A DNA stretch of 64,000 bases from Gemmatimonadaceae bacterium (lineage in GTDB: Bacteria; Gemmatimonadota; Gemmatimonadetes; Gemmatimonadales; Gemmatimonadaceae): the NCBI GenBank assembly GCA_020851035.1, contig JADZDM010000005.1:62001-126000 (forward strand). The letters are read 5' to 3'. The notes beneath the pieces are model-generated. The model searched no databases and was not told the DNA's origin. It saw only the letters and a list, made by a program, of their open reading frames with translations. A program made the translations under genes and the position numbers. Within the stretch, counting starts at the first letter, position 1, and each line of letters opens with the position of its first letter. This document shows positions 46,049-55,555 of this stretch, in pieces.

Positions 46049-46100
46049 CAGCGCGTGTGACTGGCCCTGGCGGGCACGGCACGCACACCACGGTGAATGC

Positions 46101-46136
46101 AGAAGGCCCGGGCGCAGTATCGCGCCCGGGCCTTCT
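46101..46136. terminator. Bidirectional terminator hairpin
   Basis: AGAAGGCCCGGGCG (46101-46114) and CGCCCGGGCCTTCT (46123-46136) form a perfect 14-bp stem. It separates the plus-strand tlpA-like gene from the end of the minus-strand susD gene. Confidence 0.8.
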
Positions 46137-46190
46137 GTCATGCAGGACGGGCCGTGCGACGCCAGGCGTCGCGCGACCGTCCGGTCAGGC

Positions 46191-47681
46191 TCAGATCGTC
46201 ACGGCCGGGCAGCTCGGCGCCGCCAGTCCCGTGTACGGGGTATTCGCACTCGCGCCGATCCGGCGGATCACCAGCGTGCGCGCATCGCATTCCGCCGTCG
46301 GAACCGGGAACGCGTTGAGGTAGATGTGCGACGTCTGGTCCAGCGGCAGCGTGTTCATGCGGTTGTGACGCCGCACGTCCACCCAGCGGTGTCCCTCGAG
46401 CAACAGCGACAGGCGACGCTGGCGCAGGAGCTCGGTGAGGATCGCGTTGGAGCCGCTGGTGGCCGTCAGCGGCGAGGCCGCCAGACCGCCAGACGTGGCG
46501 CGAATGAGGTTGATGTCATCCAGCGCCGGCCCGAGGTTCCCGAGGCCAAGGTTCGCCTCGGCGCGGAGCAGGATCAGCTCCTCGTTGCGGATCATCGGCA
46601 CCGACGTGGTGTTCGTCGGATAGATCTTGTTCTGCAGCGTGGTCGCGATGCCCGCGGACTGCGGGGCAGTGCGGGCCGTGGCCAGCTTGTTCACCTTGGC
46701 CGAGTAGCGCAGGTCGGGTGACCCGTCCACACGCAGCTCGGTCGCGGCATCCGCCTCGAGCGACGGGTGCAGGAGCTGGTCGGCCGAGACGGTCGGGCTC
46801 AGGCCGTTCAGCGCATCGCCCGTGGCCGTGCTGTACACGTAGTACGCGCCCAGCGACATCGGTGCCGAAGTGTCGAGGAACGACTCCGTCAGCGCCGTGA
46901 GCGCGGCCGTGTAGTCCGCCGCACCTGCCGTGCCCTTCAGGCTTCCCGAGATCACCGAGACCCGCGCGAAGATGGCGCGGTTCAGCTTCAGGAAGGTCGA
47001 CGGCGTGTTGAGGCCGGCGAAGCCGCCGGTCAGCACGAACGGAAAGGCACCACCACCACCCTGGAGCTGCGTCTTCGCCTCGTTCAGCTTGCCGAGGATG
47101 AAGCGGTAGACCGAGTCGCGCGTCTGGAACGCCGCGGCCGAGTCACGGACGGCGATGATGTCCGTCGGTGCCCCGAGCGAGTCACGCGTCGCGATCACGT
47201 AGTACATGTCCAGCGCCCACAGCGTGTTGGCAAAACCCTTCACCGCCGAGCGCTCGGTCGGCGTGAGGGTGTTGCCCGCGGTGGCATCCACCAGCTCGGC
47301 CAGCTGCTTCAGGCCGAGCATGCTGGAATACCGGCCGGCCCACTGGCCACCCGCCACGAAGCTCGCGTTGGTGAGTGCCGCCGTGCGGAGGAACTCGGTG
47401 GTGTTGCGCGCCTCGGTCGGCGTGTAGTTGAACGACTCGCGACCCAGGATTCCTACGGCGCTGACGTAGGCCGCGATGTTGCCACGCTGCGCGGCCATGG
47501 CCCCGCTGGCGCGGATCTGCACTGCGGCGCGCACGTCGGCATCGACACCCGAGATCGTGGGCGCATTGGGGTTGAGGACCGTCTCGGCGCTGCAGGCGGC
47601 CAGGGCGGCCGCAGCGACGAGGGACGAGAGACGACGCATGGCCTTGGAGAGGCCCCGGAACCGTGTTGAGTTGGCGGTCAT
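46191..47681 (-). CDS. SusD/RagB-family surface lipoprotein
   Basis: The 496-residue protein has a lipoprotein signal (LSSLVAAAALAAC) and the TPR-rich SusD fold, with SAVKGFANTLWALDMYYV near residue 150, the mid-region LNRAIFARVSVISGS and the C-terminal MIRNEELILLRAEANLGLGN and LLLEGHRWVDVRRH. It should sit on the cell surface as a lid over the SusC channel and bind the ligand. The start at 47681 lies 4 nt after the SusC stop with AAGG overlapping the stop. A second ATG at 47639 would still give a lipobox. No glycosidase or other enzyme gene is attached, so the substrate is unknown. Confidence 0.9.
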   Translation of the reverse strand: MTANSTRFRGLSKAMRRLSSLVAAAALAACSAETVLNPNAPTISGVDADVRAAVQIRASGAMAAQRGNIAAYVSAVGILGRESFNYTPTEARNTTEFLRTAALTNASFVAGGQWAGRYSSMLGLKQLAELVDATAGNTLTPTERSAVKGFANTLWALDMYYVIATRDSLGAPTDIIAVRDSAAAFQTRDSVYRFILGKLNEAKTQLQGGGGAFPFVLTGGFAGLNTPSTFLKLNRAIFARVSVISGSLKGTAGAADYTAALTALTESFLDTSAPMSLGAYYVYSTATGDALNGLSPTVSADQLLHPSLEADAATELRVDGSPDLRYSAKVNKLATARTAPQSAGIATTLQNKIYPTNTTSVPMIRNEELILLRAEANLGLGNLGPALDDINLIRATSGGLAASPLTATSGSNAILTELLRQRRLSLLLEGHRWVDVRRHNRMNTLPLDQTSHIYLNAFPVPTAECDARTLVIRRIGASANTPYTGLAAPSCPAVTI

Positions 47682-47685
47682 CGCC

Positions 47686-50600
47686 TTAGAACCCCACATC
47701 GATGTTGAAGAAGAACGTGCGGCTCGGCGGGAACGGGGCCAGGTCGACGGCGAAGCGGACCGGCTGGTTGCCGAAGTTGTTCACCTCGGGATCAGCGCCC
47801 CAGTACGGCGTGGACGTGAACAGGTTGCGGCCCGTGAAGCTGAGGCGGACGTCGTTGGCGCGGCTGCCGAAGAGGCGGTGCGACATCGAGGCCGGCATCG
47901 AGTACGACAGCGTCACTTCGCGCAGCTTCACGAACGAGCCATCCTGCACGTACGCGTCGGCGATGCCGGCACCGAGGTAGGCGCCGCGATACTGTCCCAT
48001 CGTCGAGTTGGTGTCACCACCGGCAATCGCGCCACCGGGCAGCAGGCAGCGGGTGCTGGTGCCGACCGTCGGGTTGGTCGGGGCCACGAAGCCGCGGCAC
48101 GGCGACGGGGCATCGTGGTCACGCGCCGTCTGGGCGTCGTCGTAGTTCGCCTGCGTCAGGTTGGAGAGGAACCCGCCCTTGCGGTAGTCCACCTGGATGT
48201 TCAGGCCGAAGCGGCCGACGGTGAAGTTGTTGAAGAACGACATCTGGAACTTCGGCGTCGCGTTCGCGAGCAGCGTGTCCACTCGCTGCAGCGTCACGGA
48301 GTCGGCACCCGAGGCATTCGGGATGCGGGCACCCGTGCTGCTCAGCACCGGCTGGTAGACCATCTTGCGGCCCCACAGGTTGCTGGTCGGGAGGCCCACG
48401 CCAACGCGCGACCGGCCGAATGCGGCACCGAAACCGGAGTTGGGCAGGAAGAAGCGCGGCACCGGCAGCACCTCGACCCGTTCCTTCACGTTGAAGTAGG
48501 TCACGCGGCTGGTCCAGCCGAGATCCTTCTGCTGCAGCACGCTCACGTCGACCGCCACCTCGTTGCCGACGTTGCGCATCTGCACGCCGTTGCCCAGGTA
48601 CGAGCCGAAGCCGAGGGTCGGCGCCACGGCCAGCGGGAGGAGGGCGTCGCTGATCTTGCGGTTGAAGTGCGTGTACTCCAGGCCGAGGCGGCCGCCGAAC
48701 AGCTTGCCATCGAAGCCGAACTCGATCTCGCGCATGCGCTCCGGCTTGATGTCCGGGTTGCCCTGCGTCGTGGCCGGGCCGAAGCCGTTGATGCCGGCGA
48801 TCTGGCCGTTGCCGCCGAGCAGCTGGTCACGGTCGCCGAAGCTTGGCCGGTTGCCCGACTCGCCGATGGCACCACGCAGCTTCAGCTCGTCCACGCGCGG
48901 CAGCGCGTTCACGAGGCGGTACGAGGCCTGGTACTTCTGGTACGTCTGCCACGCCTTCGGGTCACCGAACGCACTCGAGCGGTCGGCACGGATGCCGGCC
49001 GAGAGGAACAGCCGCTCGTCGAACGCCAGCACGTCCTGCTGGAGGTAGAGCGCCTGGTCCTTGAACTGCTGGCGGGTCTGGTTGGTCGCGACCACACCAC
49101 CACCCACGGTCGTGACACCCGGCGTCAGGCCACGAGACTGCAGGCGGAAGACGTTCAACTGCTGGTTCTCACGGGTTGCCCCGACCACCGTCGTGGCCGA
49201 GAACGGCAGCGACGACGGGTTGATCGTGTACGACCCGCTGACCGTGGCATTCCACTGGCGGCTCAGCGCCTGCGACTGGACGGCCGTGCCGAGCAGGTTG
49301 TCGCGGGGCTCGTACTGCAGGAACCCGGGGGAGAGGATCTGGCCGTCGGTGTCGAAGCGGTCGATGCCGCCGACTGCGGAGAAGCGCAACTGCTGCAGGT
49401 CGGTCGCGAGGACCTGATAGTCCACGCGCGCATTCGACTGCATGCGATACGTGTTCTCGCTGTTCTTCAGGTGCTGGAACGTCTGGAACGGGTTGGAGCC
49501 ACCGGATCCGCCGCCGCCCGGGAACGGGTTCTCGGGGAACGTGCCGTCAGCCCGCATGCGCAGGTCCACCAGCGCCGGCGTGTAGGCCAGTGCATAGAGG
49601 GGGCTGGTGTTCGTGTTGTCGTTGCCGTCCAGGCCGCGATCGCTGGCAAAGCGCGACACACCGACGCCGACGTTGGCCGTGATGCGCGAGGTGATGTTCT
49701 GGTCCAGGTTCATGCGGACCGCCTGCCGACGCGCCCCGGTGTTGACGGCAATGCCGGGGTTGTTCGAGTTCGTGATGGCGGCGCGATAGCGCGTGTTGTC
49801 ATTGCCACCGTCGATCGACACCACTGTCTCGTAGGCCAGCGCCTGGCGGCCGTAGAGGTCCTTCTGGTAGTCGTAGAACGGTACCACGCCGCCGTTCGCG
49901 ATCGTGGCCGCACGCACGTCAGCCACCGAGGCGGGGTTGAGGTTCGCCGCGACAGCGAAAGCCGTGGCCGTGTCCGTGAACTGGCGCGTGCCGGTCTGGC
50001 GCAGCAGCGACGAGCCGCCGAAACGCTGCGTGATGTTGAAACGTGGGGCGCCGGAGCGGCCCTTCTTGGTGGTGATCAGCACCACGCCGTTGGTGGCACG
50101 GGAGCCGTAGAGCGCCGAGGCCGCCGCACCCTTCAGGACTTCGATGCTCTCGACGTCGTTCGGGTTGAGGTCGGCGAGGCGGTTCGACGGGGCGTCCTGC
50201 GACGACGTCACGACGGCGAGGCCGCCCGACGCCTGCGTGATCGCGTTACGACCGGTCGAGATGGCGTCGTTCGACATCAGCACCCCGTCGATCACGAACA
50301 GCGGCTGGCCGCTGCCGAACATCGATGTGTTGCCACGGATCTGGATCTGGGCGCCGCCACCCGGGATGCCCGAGTTCAGGTTGATGTTGGCACCCACGAC
50401 CTTGCCCTGCAGCGCCTGGTCGATCTGCTGCGCCGGCACGCGCGAGAGCTGCTCGGACGTCACCTGCGACACGGCGGTCGCGGCATTCTTCCGCTCCACC
50501 ACGGTCGTCTGGCTGGTGACCGTCACACCCTCGAGCTGCAGCACGTCCTTCTTGAGCGCTACGTCCACCGTGCTCTGCGATCCCTGCACCAGGACGGTCC

Positions 50601-50847
50601 TGAGCTGGTACCCGATGCGGCGGACCCGCAGCGAGATCGCGCCGTTCGGCACGGTCAGGGTGAATGCACCGGCATCATTGGTGTAGGTACCCACCGACGA
50701 GCCGGTCACAGTCACGCTGACGTTGCCGAGCGGCTGGCCCGCCCCTTCCTCTGTCACCTTGCCACTGATGCGCCGCTGCGCGTACAGCTCGCCCCCCGCC
50801 AGCGCCAATAGCGCCAGAACGGTGGCTCCCCGACGGATGAGACCCAC
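47686..50847 (-). CDS. SusC/RagA-family TonB-linked outer-membrane transporter
   Basis: The 1053-residue protein has a signal peptide, a CarboxypepD_reg-like domain (ISGKVTEEGAGQPLGNVSV near residue 27), a plug (about 105-235, with the SusC motif NPNDVESIEVLKGAAASALYGSRATNG in parts near 212) and a large barrel ending FFFNIDVGF. SusC proteins import oligosaccharides, peptides or other polymers together with SusD. The GTG start at 50847 is preceded by GGAGGAGGTTCC, a near-perfect ribosome site. It forms a two-gene operon with susD, driven by the promoter at 50938-50966. Confidence 0.93.
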   Translation of the reverse strand: MGLIRRGATVLALLALAGGELYAQRRISGKVTEEGAGQPLGNVSVTVTGSSVGTYTNDAGAFTLTVPNGAISLRVRRIGYQLRTVLVQGSQSTVDVALKKDVLQLEGVTVTSQTTVVERKNAATAVSQVTSEQLSRVPAQQIDQALQGKVVGANINLNSGIPGGGAQIQIRGNTSMFGSGQPLFVIDGVLMSNDAISTGRNAITQASGGLAVVTSSQDAPSNRLADLNPNDVESIEVLKGAAASALYGSRATNGVVLITTKKGRSGAPRFNITQRFGGSSLLRQTGTRQFTDTATAFAVAANLNPASVADVRAATIANGGVVPFYDYQKDLYGRQALAYETVVSIDGGNDNTRYRAAITNSNNPGIAVNTGARRQAVRMNLDQNITSRITANVGVGVSRFASDRGLDGNDNTNTSPLYALAYTPALVDLRMRADGTFPENPFPGGGGSGGSNPFQTFQHLKNSENTYRMQSNARVDYQVLATDLQQLRFSAVGGIDRFDTDGQILSPGFLQYEPRDNLLGTAVQSQALSRQWNATVSGSYTINPSSLPFSATTVVGATRENQQLNVFRLQSRGLTPGVTTVGGGVVATNQTRQQFKDQALYLQQDVLAFDERLFLSAGIRADRSSAFGDPKAWQTYQKYQASYRLVNALPRVDELKLRGAIGESGNRPSFGDRDQLLGGNGQIAGINGFGPATTQGNPDIKPERMREIEFGFDGKLFGGRLGLEYTHFNRKISDALLPLAVAPTLGFGSYLGNGVQMRNVGNEVAVDVSVLQQKDLGWTSRVTYFNVKERVEVLPVPRFFLPNSGFGAAFGRSRVGVGLPTSNLWGRKMVYQPVLSSTGARIPNASGADSVTLQRVDTLLANATPKFQMSFFNNFTVGRFGLNIQVDYRKGGFLSNLTQANYDDAQTARDHDAPSPCRGFVAPTNPTVGTSTRCLLPGGAIAGGDTNSTMGQYRGAYLGAGIADAYVQDGSFVKLREVTLSYSMPASMSHRLFGSRANDVRLSFTGRNLFTSTPYWGADPEVNNFGNQPVRFAVDLAPFPPSRTFFFNIDVGF

Positions 50848-50937
50848 GGAACCTCCTCCACAAATGGATTGAGCGGCCGGAAACTGAAGCGCCCTGAATC
50901 GTCAGTCGACGGTTCGGGGCGCCACGCGGCCATCATG

Positions 50938-50966
50938 AGAGTGGGCCGTGCTCGCGCGTCTGTCAA
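50938..50966 (-). promoter_or_regulatory. Promoter of susC-susD
   Basis: TTGACA (50966-50961), a 17-nt spacer and CACTCT (50943-50938) form a sigma-70-type promoter. The leader to the GTG at 50847 is about 84 nt and contains a stem, CGCCCCGAA with TTCAGGGCG, closing over CGTC-gact-GACG. Confidence 0.6.
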
Positions 50967-51090
50967 CGAAATGCCGACACGTGTGTGAGGTCGGGACACC
51001 GGCGTCCATTTGTTGATTCTGGAATACCACTACCAACGAGAGTGCGCAGTGTGCGTCAGCGCGCAGCGCCGCATCACACACGACCTGCGA

Positions 51091-51624
51091 TCACGCGGAT
51101 TGGCCGCGCAGGGTGATCTCACAAAGCAGCCGCGCCGGCTGCGGGTCGCGCGTCTCGTAGGCCTGGATGCGCTCGACCCAGATCGGAGCCCGCACGCGGA
51201 AGCGGCGCGCGCGCGCCCACGCCGCGTCGGTCATGGTGCGGAAGAAGTGCACGGTGCAGTGCGGCGTGAACGCAAACTTCGGGGCCGCGAAGGGCAGCCC
51301 GCAGGTGGCGATGGCGTCGTGCAGCCAGCGCACCGGGCCATGCACCGGCAGCGGCAGCATGATGATGTTCGTGGCGGGAAAGCGCTCCGGCGCCCCGAAG
51401 GTGAAATCCAGCGGCGCCACCGCTGCCCCGACACGCGACAACGCCACTTCGATCTCGGAAACCGGAGTGCCAGACGCGAGCACCCCGACCCCGCTCGATC
51501 CTGCCAGCGTGACGTGCGGCCGGAAGAGCGCCGCGAACTTGGGGTCGAGCTCGCGTTGGATGGCGGCTATCCGGTCTGCTTCGGGTCCGAACAGGTCGGC
51601 AATCACGAAGATACCGTCAGCCAT
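51091..51624 (-). CDS. 2H phosphoesterase-superfamily protein (2'-5' RNA ligase/ThpR-like)
   Basis: The 177-residue protein has the two HxT/S motifs of the 2H superfamily: RPHVTLAG near residue 36 and TPHCTVHFF near 120. Members include bacterial ThpR, which hydrolyses 2',3'-cyclic phosphate RNA ends, and related cyclic phosphodiesterases. The spacing of the motifs and length fit the family. It probably acts in the cytoplasm on RNA ends or cyclic nucleotides. It lies between the SusC leader region and a PAP2 gene with no clear operon. Confidence 0.85.
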   Translation of the reverse strand: MADGIFVIADLFGPEADRIAAIQRELDPKFAALFRPHVTLAGSSGVGVLASGTPVSEIEVALSRVGAAVAPLDFTFGAPERFPATNIIMLPLPVHGPVRWLHDAIATCGLPFAAPKFAFTPHCTVHFFRTMTDAAWARARRFRVRAPIWVERIQAYETRDPQPARLLCEITLRGQSA

Positions 51625-51641
51625 AAGCCATCATCCCGTCG

Positions 51642-52526
51642 TCAACGCGACAAAAGCGCACGATCCAGCCGATTGCCAGGGTGTGCGTCGTGCCAGCGCC
51701 GAACGGATATGGCGCCGAGCATTCCGATGGCGGAGCCTGAGACCACGTCGGAGAGCCAGTGCTTGCGGTCGCGGACGCGGCTGCCCGCGGTCATTGCGGC
51801 GAGCGCATAGACCAGTGGGGGACCGACGGTTTTCCACCCGGACCGTCCCTGCCGGCGCCATTCCACCGCCAGGGTGGCGGCGGCGGCGGCGGCGAGGGCC
51901 GAGTGGCCAGACGCGAAGCTCCGGGTACTGTCACTGTTGAGTCCGCCGAGGAAGTCCCAGTGGGCCGGGCTGTGATCCGGGCTCGCGTACGGGCGAGTGC
52001 GGCCGGCGAGGAGCTTGATGGCCGAAATGACGGCGCCACTCGCGGCGACCGCCTCGGTGGTGCGCAGGCCCATCACGGCGGTGCCTGAGTCCCCTCGCGC
52101 TCGTCCCAGGAGCCAGAGTGTCGGCCCGATACCCGTGGCGACCCAGGTTCCCGTCAGGTCACCTGCCCGGGAGAGTCTGCGGAGGGTGGCGTCGTCCTGC
52201 ACTCCCGGGCGGCGTGCCCAGGCGTCGCCGCGCCGGTCGGCCGTGGCGATGAGCAGGGCGCCCGCCGCCATGCCACCGAGCTTGAGCACGTCCCCGTGGC
52301 GCAGTCCGACCGAGAAGGCGCCCGGCGCCGCCTGCGCGGCTGACGAGGGCGGCGCAGACAGGAAGCGTCGGGCACCCACCGGGTGCGGCGGCGCGATGAA
52401 CACCTGCGAGTGTGGTGCTCGATCCTGCGCCGCCAGCGCATCGCTCACTCCCGGCATCGCGATGGCACATGCCAGGCTCAGCACCTGCGCCGTCGTGCGC
52501 GACGGAGACGCGGGCCGGGTGCTCAT
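51642..52526 (-). CDS. PAP2-superfamily phosphatase
   Basis: The 294-residue protein has a leader-like N-terminus and several hydrophobic helices. The three PAP2 motifs are KLLAGRTRPYA near residue 168, RSFASGHSAL near 200, and SRVRDRKHWLSD near 246. It is probably a membrane phosphatidic-acid or undecaprenyl-pyrophosphate phosphatase. The ATG at 52526 overlaps the stop of the SET-domain gene (ATGA), so they are co-translated. An upstream in-frame start runs through the SET gene and is rejected. Confidence 0.88.
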   Translation of the reverse strand: MSTRPASPSRTTAQVLSLACAIAMPGVSDALAAQDRAPHSQVFIAPPHPVGARRFLSAPPSSAAQAAPGAFSVGLRHGDVLKLGGMAAGALLIATADRRGDAWARRPGVQDDATLRRLSRAGDLTGTWVATGIGPTLWLLGRARGDSGTAVMGLRTTEAVAASGAVISAIKLLAGRTRPYASPDHSPAHWDFLGGLNSDSTRSFASGHSALAAAAAATLAVEWRRQGRSGWKTVGPPLVYALAAMTAGSRVRDRKHWLSDVVSGSAIGMLGAISVRRWHDAHPGNRLDRALLSR

Positions 52527-53203
52527 TCCGCGCGAGTCTTCCTTCCCTGCTCCGGCGTCGGCGTGTCGTGCCGTCTTGCGCGTTTCGACTTCTTCTCCGC
52601 CTGCTCCGCCTGCTTCTCCTGCTTCGACTTCTTCGACTTCTTCTCCTTCTTCCCGGCGCCCTTCTTCTTCTTCTTCTTCGGCTTCGGCGGCGCCATGATC
52701 GTGCCGCGACACTTCGCGGAGCCGCACCGGCAGACGTACAACTTCTCGTCCGCCTCGGTATGCTCCGCCGTGCGCTCGTATGCGTAGTCGTAGCTCAACT
52801 CGGCGCCCTTCGGGATGTTGCGCAGTGCCGAGATGAAGACGCGGCCGTCCTCCTCCTCGATCGCCTCGCAGTTCGGGTCGCACGAATGGTTGATGTACTT
52901 GGCGGGCCATTCGATCGGGCCGGCATCCAGCACCCGCGTGCCATCACCGATGGAGAACAGGAAGGTGTGATGGCGACCCATCTCGTCATCCGGGTAGCGG
53001 ATGTCGGATTCGGCTTCGTCGATGCACTCGCCGAGGTACTCGATGATGCGGTGCCCCTTCGGGATGCGCCGCGTGGCGAAGGCACCCTTGCCCTGGATCT
53101 TCGATGTACGGATGGCGAACGCGAGCTTTCTGGTACCGGCGAAATGAGCCACGGGTGGGGGGAAGCTGGTGGTGAGCCGTTGCGGAGACAGCAGAATAGT
53201 CAT
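52523..53203 (-). CDS. SET-domain protein with Lys-rich tail
   Basis: The 226-residue protein contains a SET lysine-methyltransferase domain (about 28-160). Visible motifs are KGAFATRRIPKG near residue 39, YINHSCDPNCEA near 103 (AdoMet and substrate site), ELSYDYAY near 133 (catalytic Tyr), and the post-SET CRCGSAKCRG near 155. The last 55 residues are Lys-rich (KKKKKKGAGKKEKKSKKSK). The domain order is as in eukaryotic histone methyltransferases, which are found in some bacteria. The start at 53203 was chosen over 53245. Substrate is unknown. The Lys-rich tail may bind nucleic acids or be methylated. Confidence 0.88.
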   Translation of the reverse strand: MTILLSPQRLTTSFPPPVAHFAGTRKLAFAIRTSKIQGKGAFATRRIPKGHRIIEYLGECIDEAESDIRYPDDEMGRHHTFLFSIGDGTRVLDAGPIEWPAKYINHSCDPNCEAIEEEDGRVFISALRNIPKGAELSYDYAYERTAEHTEADEKLYVCRCGSAKCRGTIMAPPKPKKKKKKGAGKKEKKSKKSKQEKQAEQAEKKSKRARRHDTPTPEQGRKTRAE

Positions 53204-53352
53204 CCCCGCGCGACGAACCCACGGCGCATGTGCGACGTCAGGCACGCGTCGGGCACAGGGGGCTGGTCCGTCCTGCTACGTTGAATGATGGTTCGACCCT
53301 TGCAAAGGTCGAGCTCGTCAGCGCGACGATGCGCCCTTGGAGTGTCCCCCGT

Positions 53353-54363
53353 ATGCGATTGCAGTCAGTCGATCCAGCCGCACCCGATCCGTCGATCATT
53401 GCCGATGCCGCCGCGCGGCTGCGGATAGGGGAACTGGTCGCCTTCCCGACGGAAACGGTGTACGGACTGGGCGCCAATGCCCTTGATGCCGAGGCCGTTG
53501 CAGGGATCTATCGGGCCAAGGGACGCCCCGGGTACAACCCACTGATCGTGCACGTGCCGCACACCGAGGCGGCGCAGCGAGTCGTGAGCGCCTGGCCCGA
53601 AAGCGCCGCGAAACTCGCCGCGGCCTTCTGGCCGGGACCGCTGACGATCGTGCTGCCGAAGGCGCCGACGATACCCGACAACGTGACGGCCGGACTGCCG
53701 CTGGTGGGGGTGCGGGTGCCGGCGCATCCGATCGCGCTGGCGCTGCTGCGGGCCGCGCGGGTTCCGGTCGCGGCGCCGAGCGCCAACAAGAGCAACCAGT
53801 TGTCACCCACCAGTGCGCTCCATGTGTTGCGCGGGCTGGCGGATGTGGACGGGATCGTGCTGGATGGCGGGCCCTGCGCGGTGGGGATCGAGAGCACGGT
53901 GATCGACCTGAGCGACGATCATCCCATGCTGTTGCGGCCGGGCGGGGTGTCGGTGGCCGCACTCGAGGCCGTGCTGGGCGTGCGGGTGCAGCGCGGGGTG
54001 GCGGTCGGTCCGGCCGACGCGCCACGTCGGTCCCCCGGCTCGCTCGACCGGCATTATGCCCCGCGCGCTCCGCTGCGGATGGTGGCGGCCGGCGACGCGG
54101 TGGCACTCGCGACCACGGTGGACTCCCTCCGTCGCGATGGTGCGCGGATTGGCGTCGTGACCTGGACCGACTTCGGCCTGCCGTTCCGGGAGGATGTCGA
54201 GGTGCGTGCCATGCCGGGACGGGCGGAGGCGTATGCCAGCGCGCTGTTCGCGGCGCTGCATGACCTGGATGCACTGGGGGTGGTTGCCATCGTGGTCGAG
54301 GCGGTGCCCGACACGCCGGTCTGGGATGCCGTCCGGGATCGCCTGCGCCGGGCGGCATCGTGA
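53353..54363 (+). CDS. tsaC: L-threonylcarbamoyladenylate synthase (Sua5/TsaC type)
   Basis: The 336-residue protein is of the long, Sua5 type, with a YrdC domain (about 12-200) followed by a Sua5 C-terminal domain. The YrdC marks are GELVAFPTETVYGLGANAL near residue 25, YRAKGRPGYNPLIVHV near 50, and VPVAAPSANKS near 140. The C-terminal SPGSLDRHYAPRAPLRM near 225 starts the Sua5 domain. It makes threonylcarbamoyl-AMP from Thr, bicarbonate and ATP for t6A modification of ANN-decoding tRNAs. The ATG at 53353 was selected. An upstream in-frame ATG at 53329 is possible. Confidence 0.93.
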   Translation: MRLQSVDPAAPDPSIIADAAARLRIGELVAFPTETVYGLGANALDAEAVAGIYRAKGRPGYNPLIVHVPHTEAAQRVVSAWPESAAKLAAAFWPGPLTIVLPKAPTIPDNVTAGLPLVGVRVPAHPIALALLRAARVPVAAPSANKSNQLSPTSALHVLRGLADVDGIVLDGGPCAVGIESTVIDLSDDHPMLLRPGGVSVAALEAVLGVRVQRGVAVGPADAPRRSPGSLDRHYAPRAPLRMVAAGDAVALATTVDSLRRDGARIGVVTWTDFGLPFREDVEVRAMPGRAEAYASALFAALHDLDALGVVAIVVEAVPDTPVWDAVRDRLRRAAS

Positions 54364-54437
54364 ATCCCGGCCTCGTGACGGACCACGAACGGGCGTCGAG
54401 GCTGCGAGGGACGCCGTCGCTCCCTTAGGTTCCGGGC

Positions 54438-55337
54438 ATGCTGCCCATCAACCTTTCAGGCAAGCGCGCGCTCGTGGCAGGCGTGGCTGACGACAACGGC
54501 TTCGGATTCGCGATCGCAAAGGCGATGGCCATGGCGGGCGCGACCGTGTGCGTCGCGACCTGGCCGCCGGCGCTGAACATCTTCCTCAACCTGATCGAAC
54601 GAGGAAAGCTCGACGATTCGCGCCGCATGCCAGACGGGTCACTGATGGAGTTCGAGCGCATCTATCCCCTCGACGCGATGTACGACACGCTCGAGGATGC
54701 GCCGGAGGACATCCGGGAGAGCAAGCGCTACAAGGAGCTGGGTGACTTCAGCATCCAGGGGTTGGTGAACCGGTGTGTCGCGGACTTCGGCGACAAGCCG
54801 CTGGACATCGTGATGCACTCGCTGGCCAACGGCCCCGAGGTGCGCAAGCCGCTGCTGGAGGTGTCGCGGCGGGGCTATCTCGACGCGATCAGCGCCAGCT
54901 CGTACTCCATGGTGAGCATGGTGCAGCGGTTCGGCCCGGTGATGCGCGAGGGGGGCTCGTTCAACTCGCTGACGTACATGGCGAGCGAGCGCGCGATTCC
55001 CGGCTACGGGGGCGGCATGTCCAGCGCGAAGGCCGGGCTCGAGTCCGACACCCGGCTGCTGGCTTTCGAGGCGGGCCGGAAGTGGGGCGTGCGCGTGAAC
55101 ACCATTTCGGCCGGTCCACTGGCGTCGCGGGCTGCGACGGCGATCGGCGTGATCGAGCGCTTCGTGGCGTACTGTGCCGTCAACACGCCGATTCCGGGGG
55201 AGTTGAGCGCGGAGGATGTCGGCTTCACCGCCGCCTTCCTGGCGAGCGACATGGCGACCGGGATCAATGCGACGACGGTGTATGTCGATCGCGGCTACCA
55301 CGCGATGGGGATGGCGGCGGAAATCCCGATGGTGTGA
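54438..55337 (+). CDS. fabI: Enoyl-[acyl-carrier-protein] reductase, plant/Chlamydia-type FabI
   Basis: This 299-residue NAD-dependent reductase completes each fatty-acid elongation cycle. The NAD motif is GKRALVAGVADDNGFGFAIAKAMA near residue 8. The long insertion (ERIYPLDAMYDTLEDAPEDI near 73) is typical of plant and Chlamydia-type FabI and absent in E. coli. The catalytic Tyr and Lys lie in YMASERAIPGYGGGMSSAKAGLES near 180. HSLANG near 127 is also conserved. It is a single gene, 74 nt after tsaC. The assignment is secure. Confidence 0.95.
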   Translation: MLPINLSGKRALVAGVADDNGFGFAIAKAMAMAGATVCVATWPPALNIFLNLIERGKLDDSRRMPDGSLMEFERIYPLDAMYDTLEDAPEDIRESKRYKELGDFSIQGLVNRCVADFGDKPLDIVMHSLANGPEVRKPLLEVSRRGYLDAISASSYSMVSMVQRFGPVMREGGSFNSLTYMASERAIPGYGGGMSSAKAGLESDTRLLAFEAGRKWGVRVNTISAGPLASRAATAIGVIERFVAYCAVNTPIPGELSAEDVGFTAAFLASDMATGINATTVYVDRGYHAMGMAAEIPMV

Positions 55338-55555
55338 GGCGCGCCTCGCCCGGTGCCGCGACGGGCGGCGTGCGGACGGGGTGGCGCATGTCAGGCCGGG
55401 AACGACGTCGGGGCATCGTGCGCTGGGAGCGGAAGACTCGCCCCGGCCGCCGCGTCAGCGGGATCGTGCACAGAAGTCCAGCACTCGTGCACGCTTCAGC
55501 GTAACGTTCGGCTGCGTCGTCCCGACGCGTTGCCCTCATCCGCAGCCCCTGTTTC

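Noticed and set aside
55338-55555. Possible small gene between fabI and the metalloprotease
   Set aside because: I see only Arg-rich frames without a ribosome site or motif.
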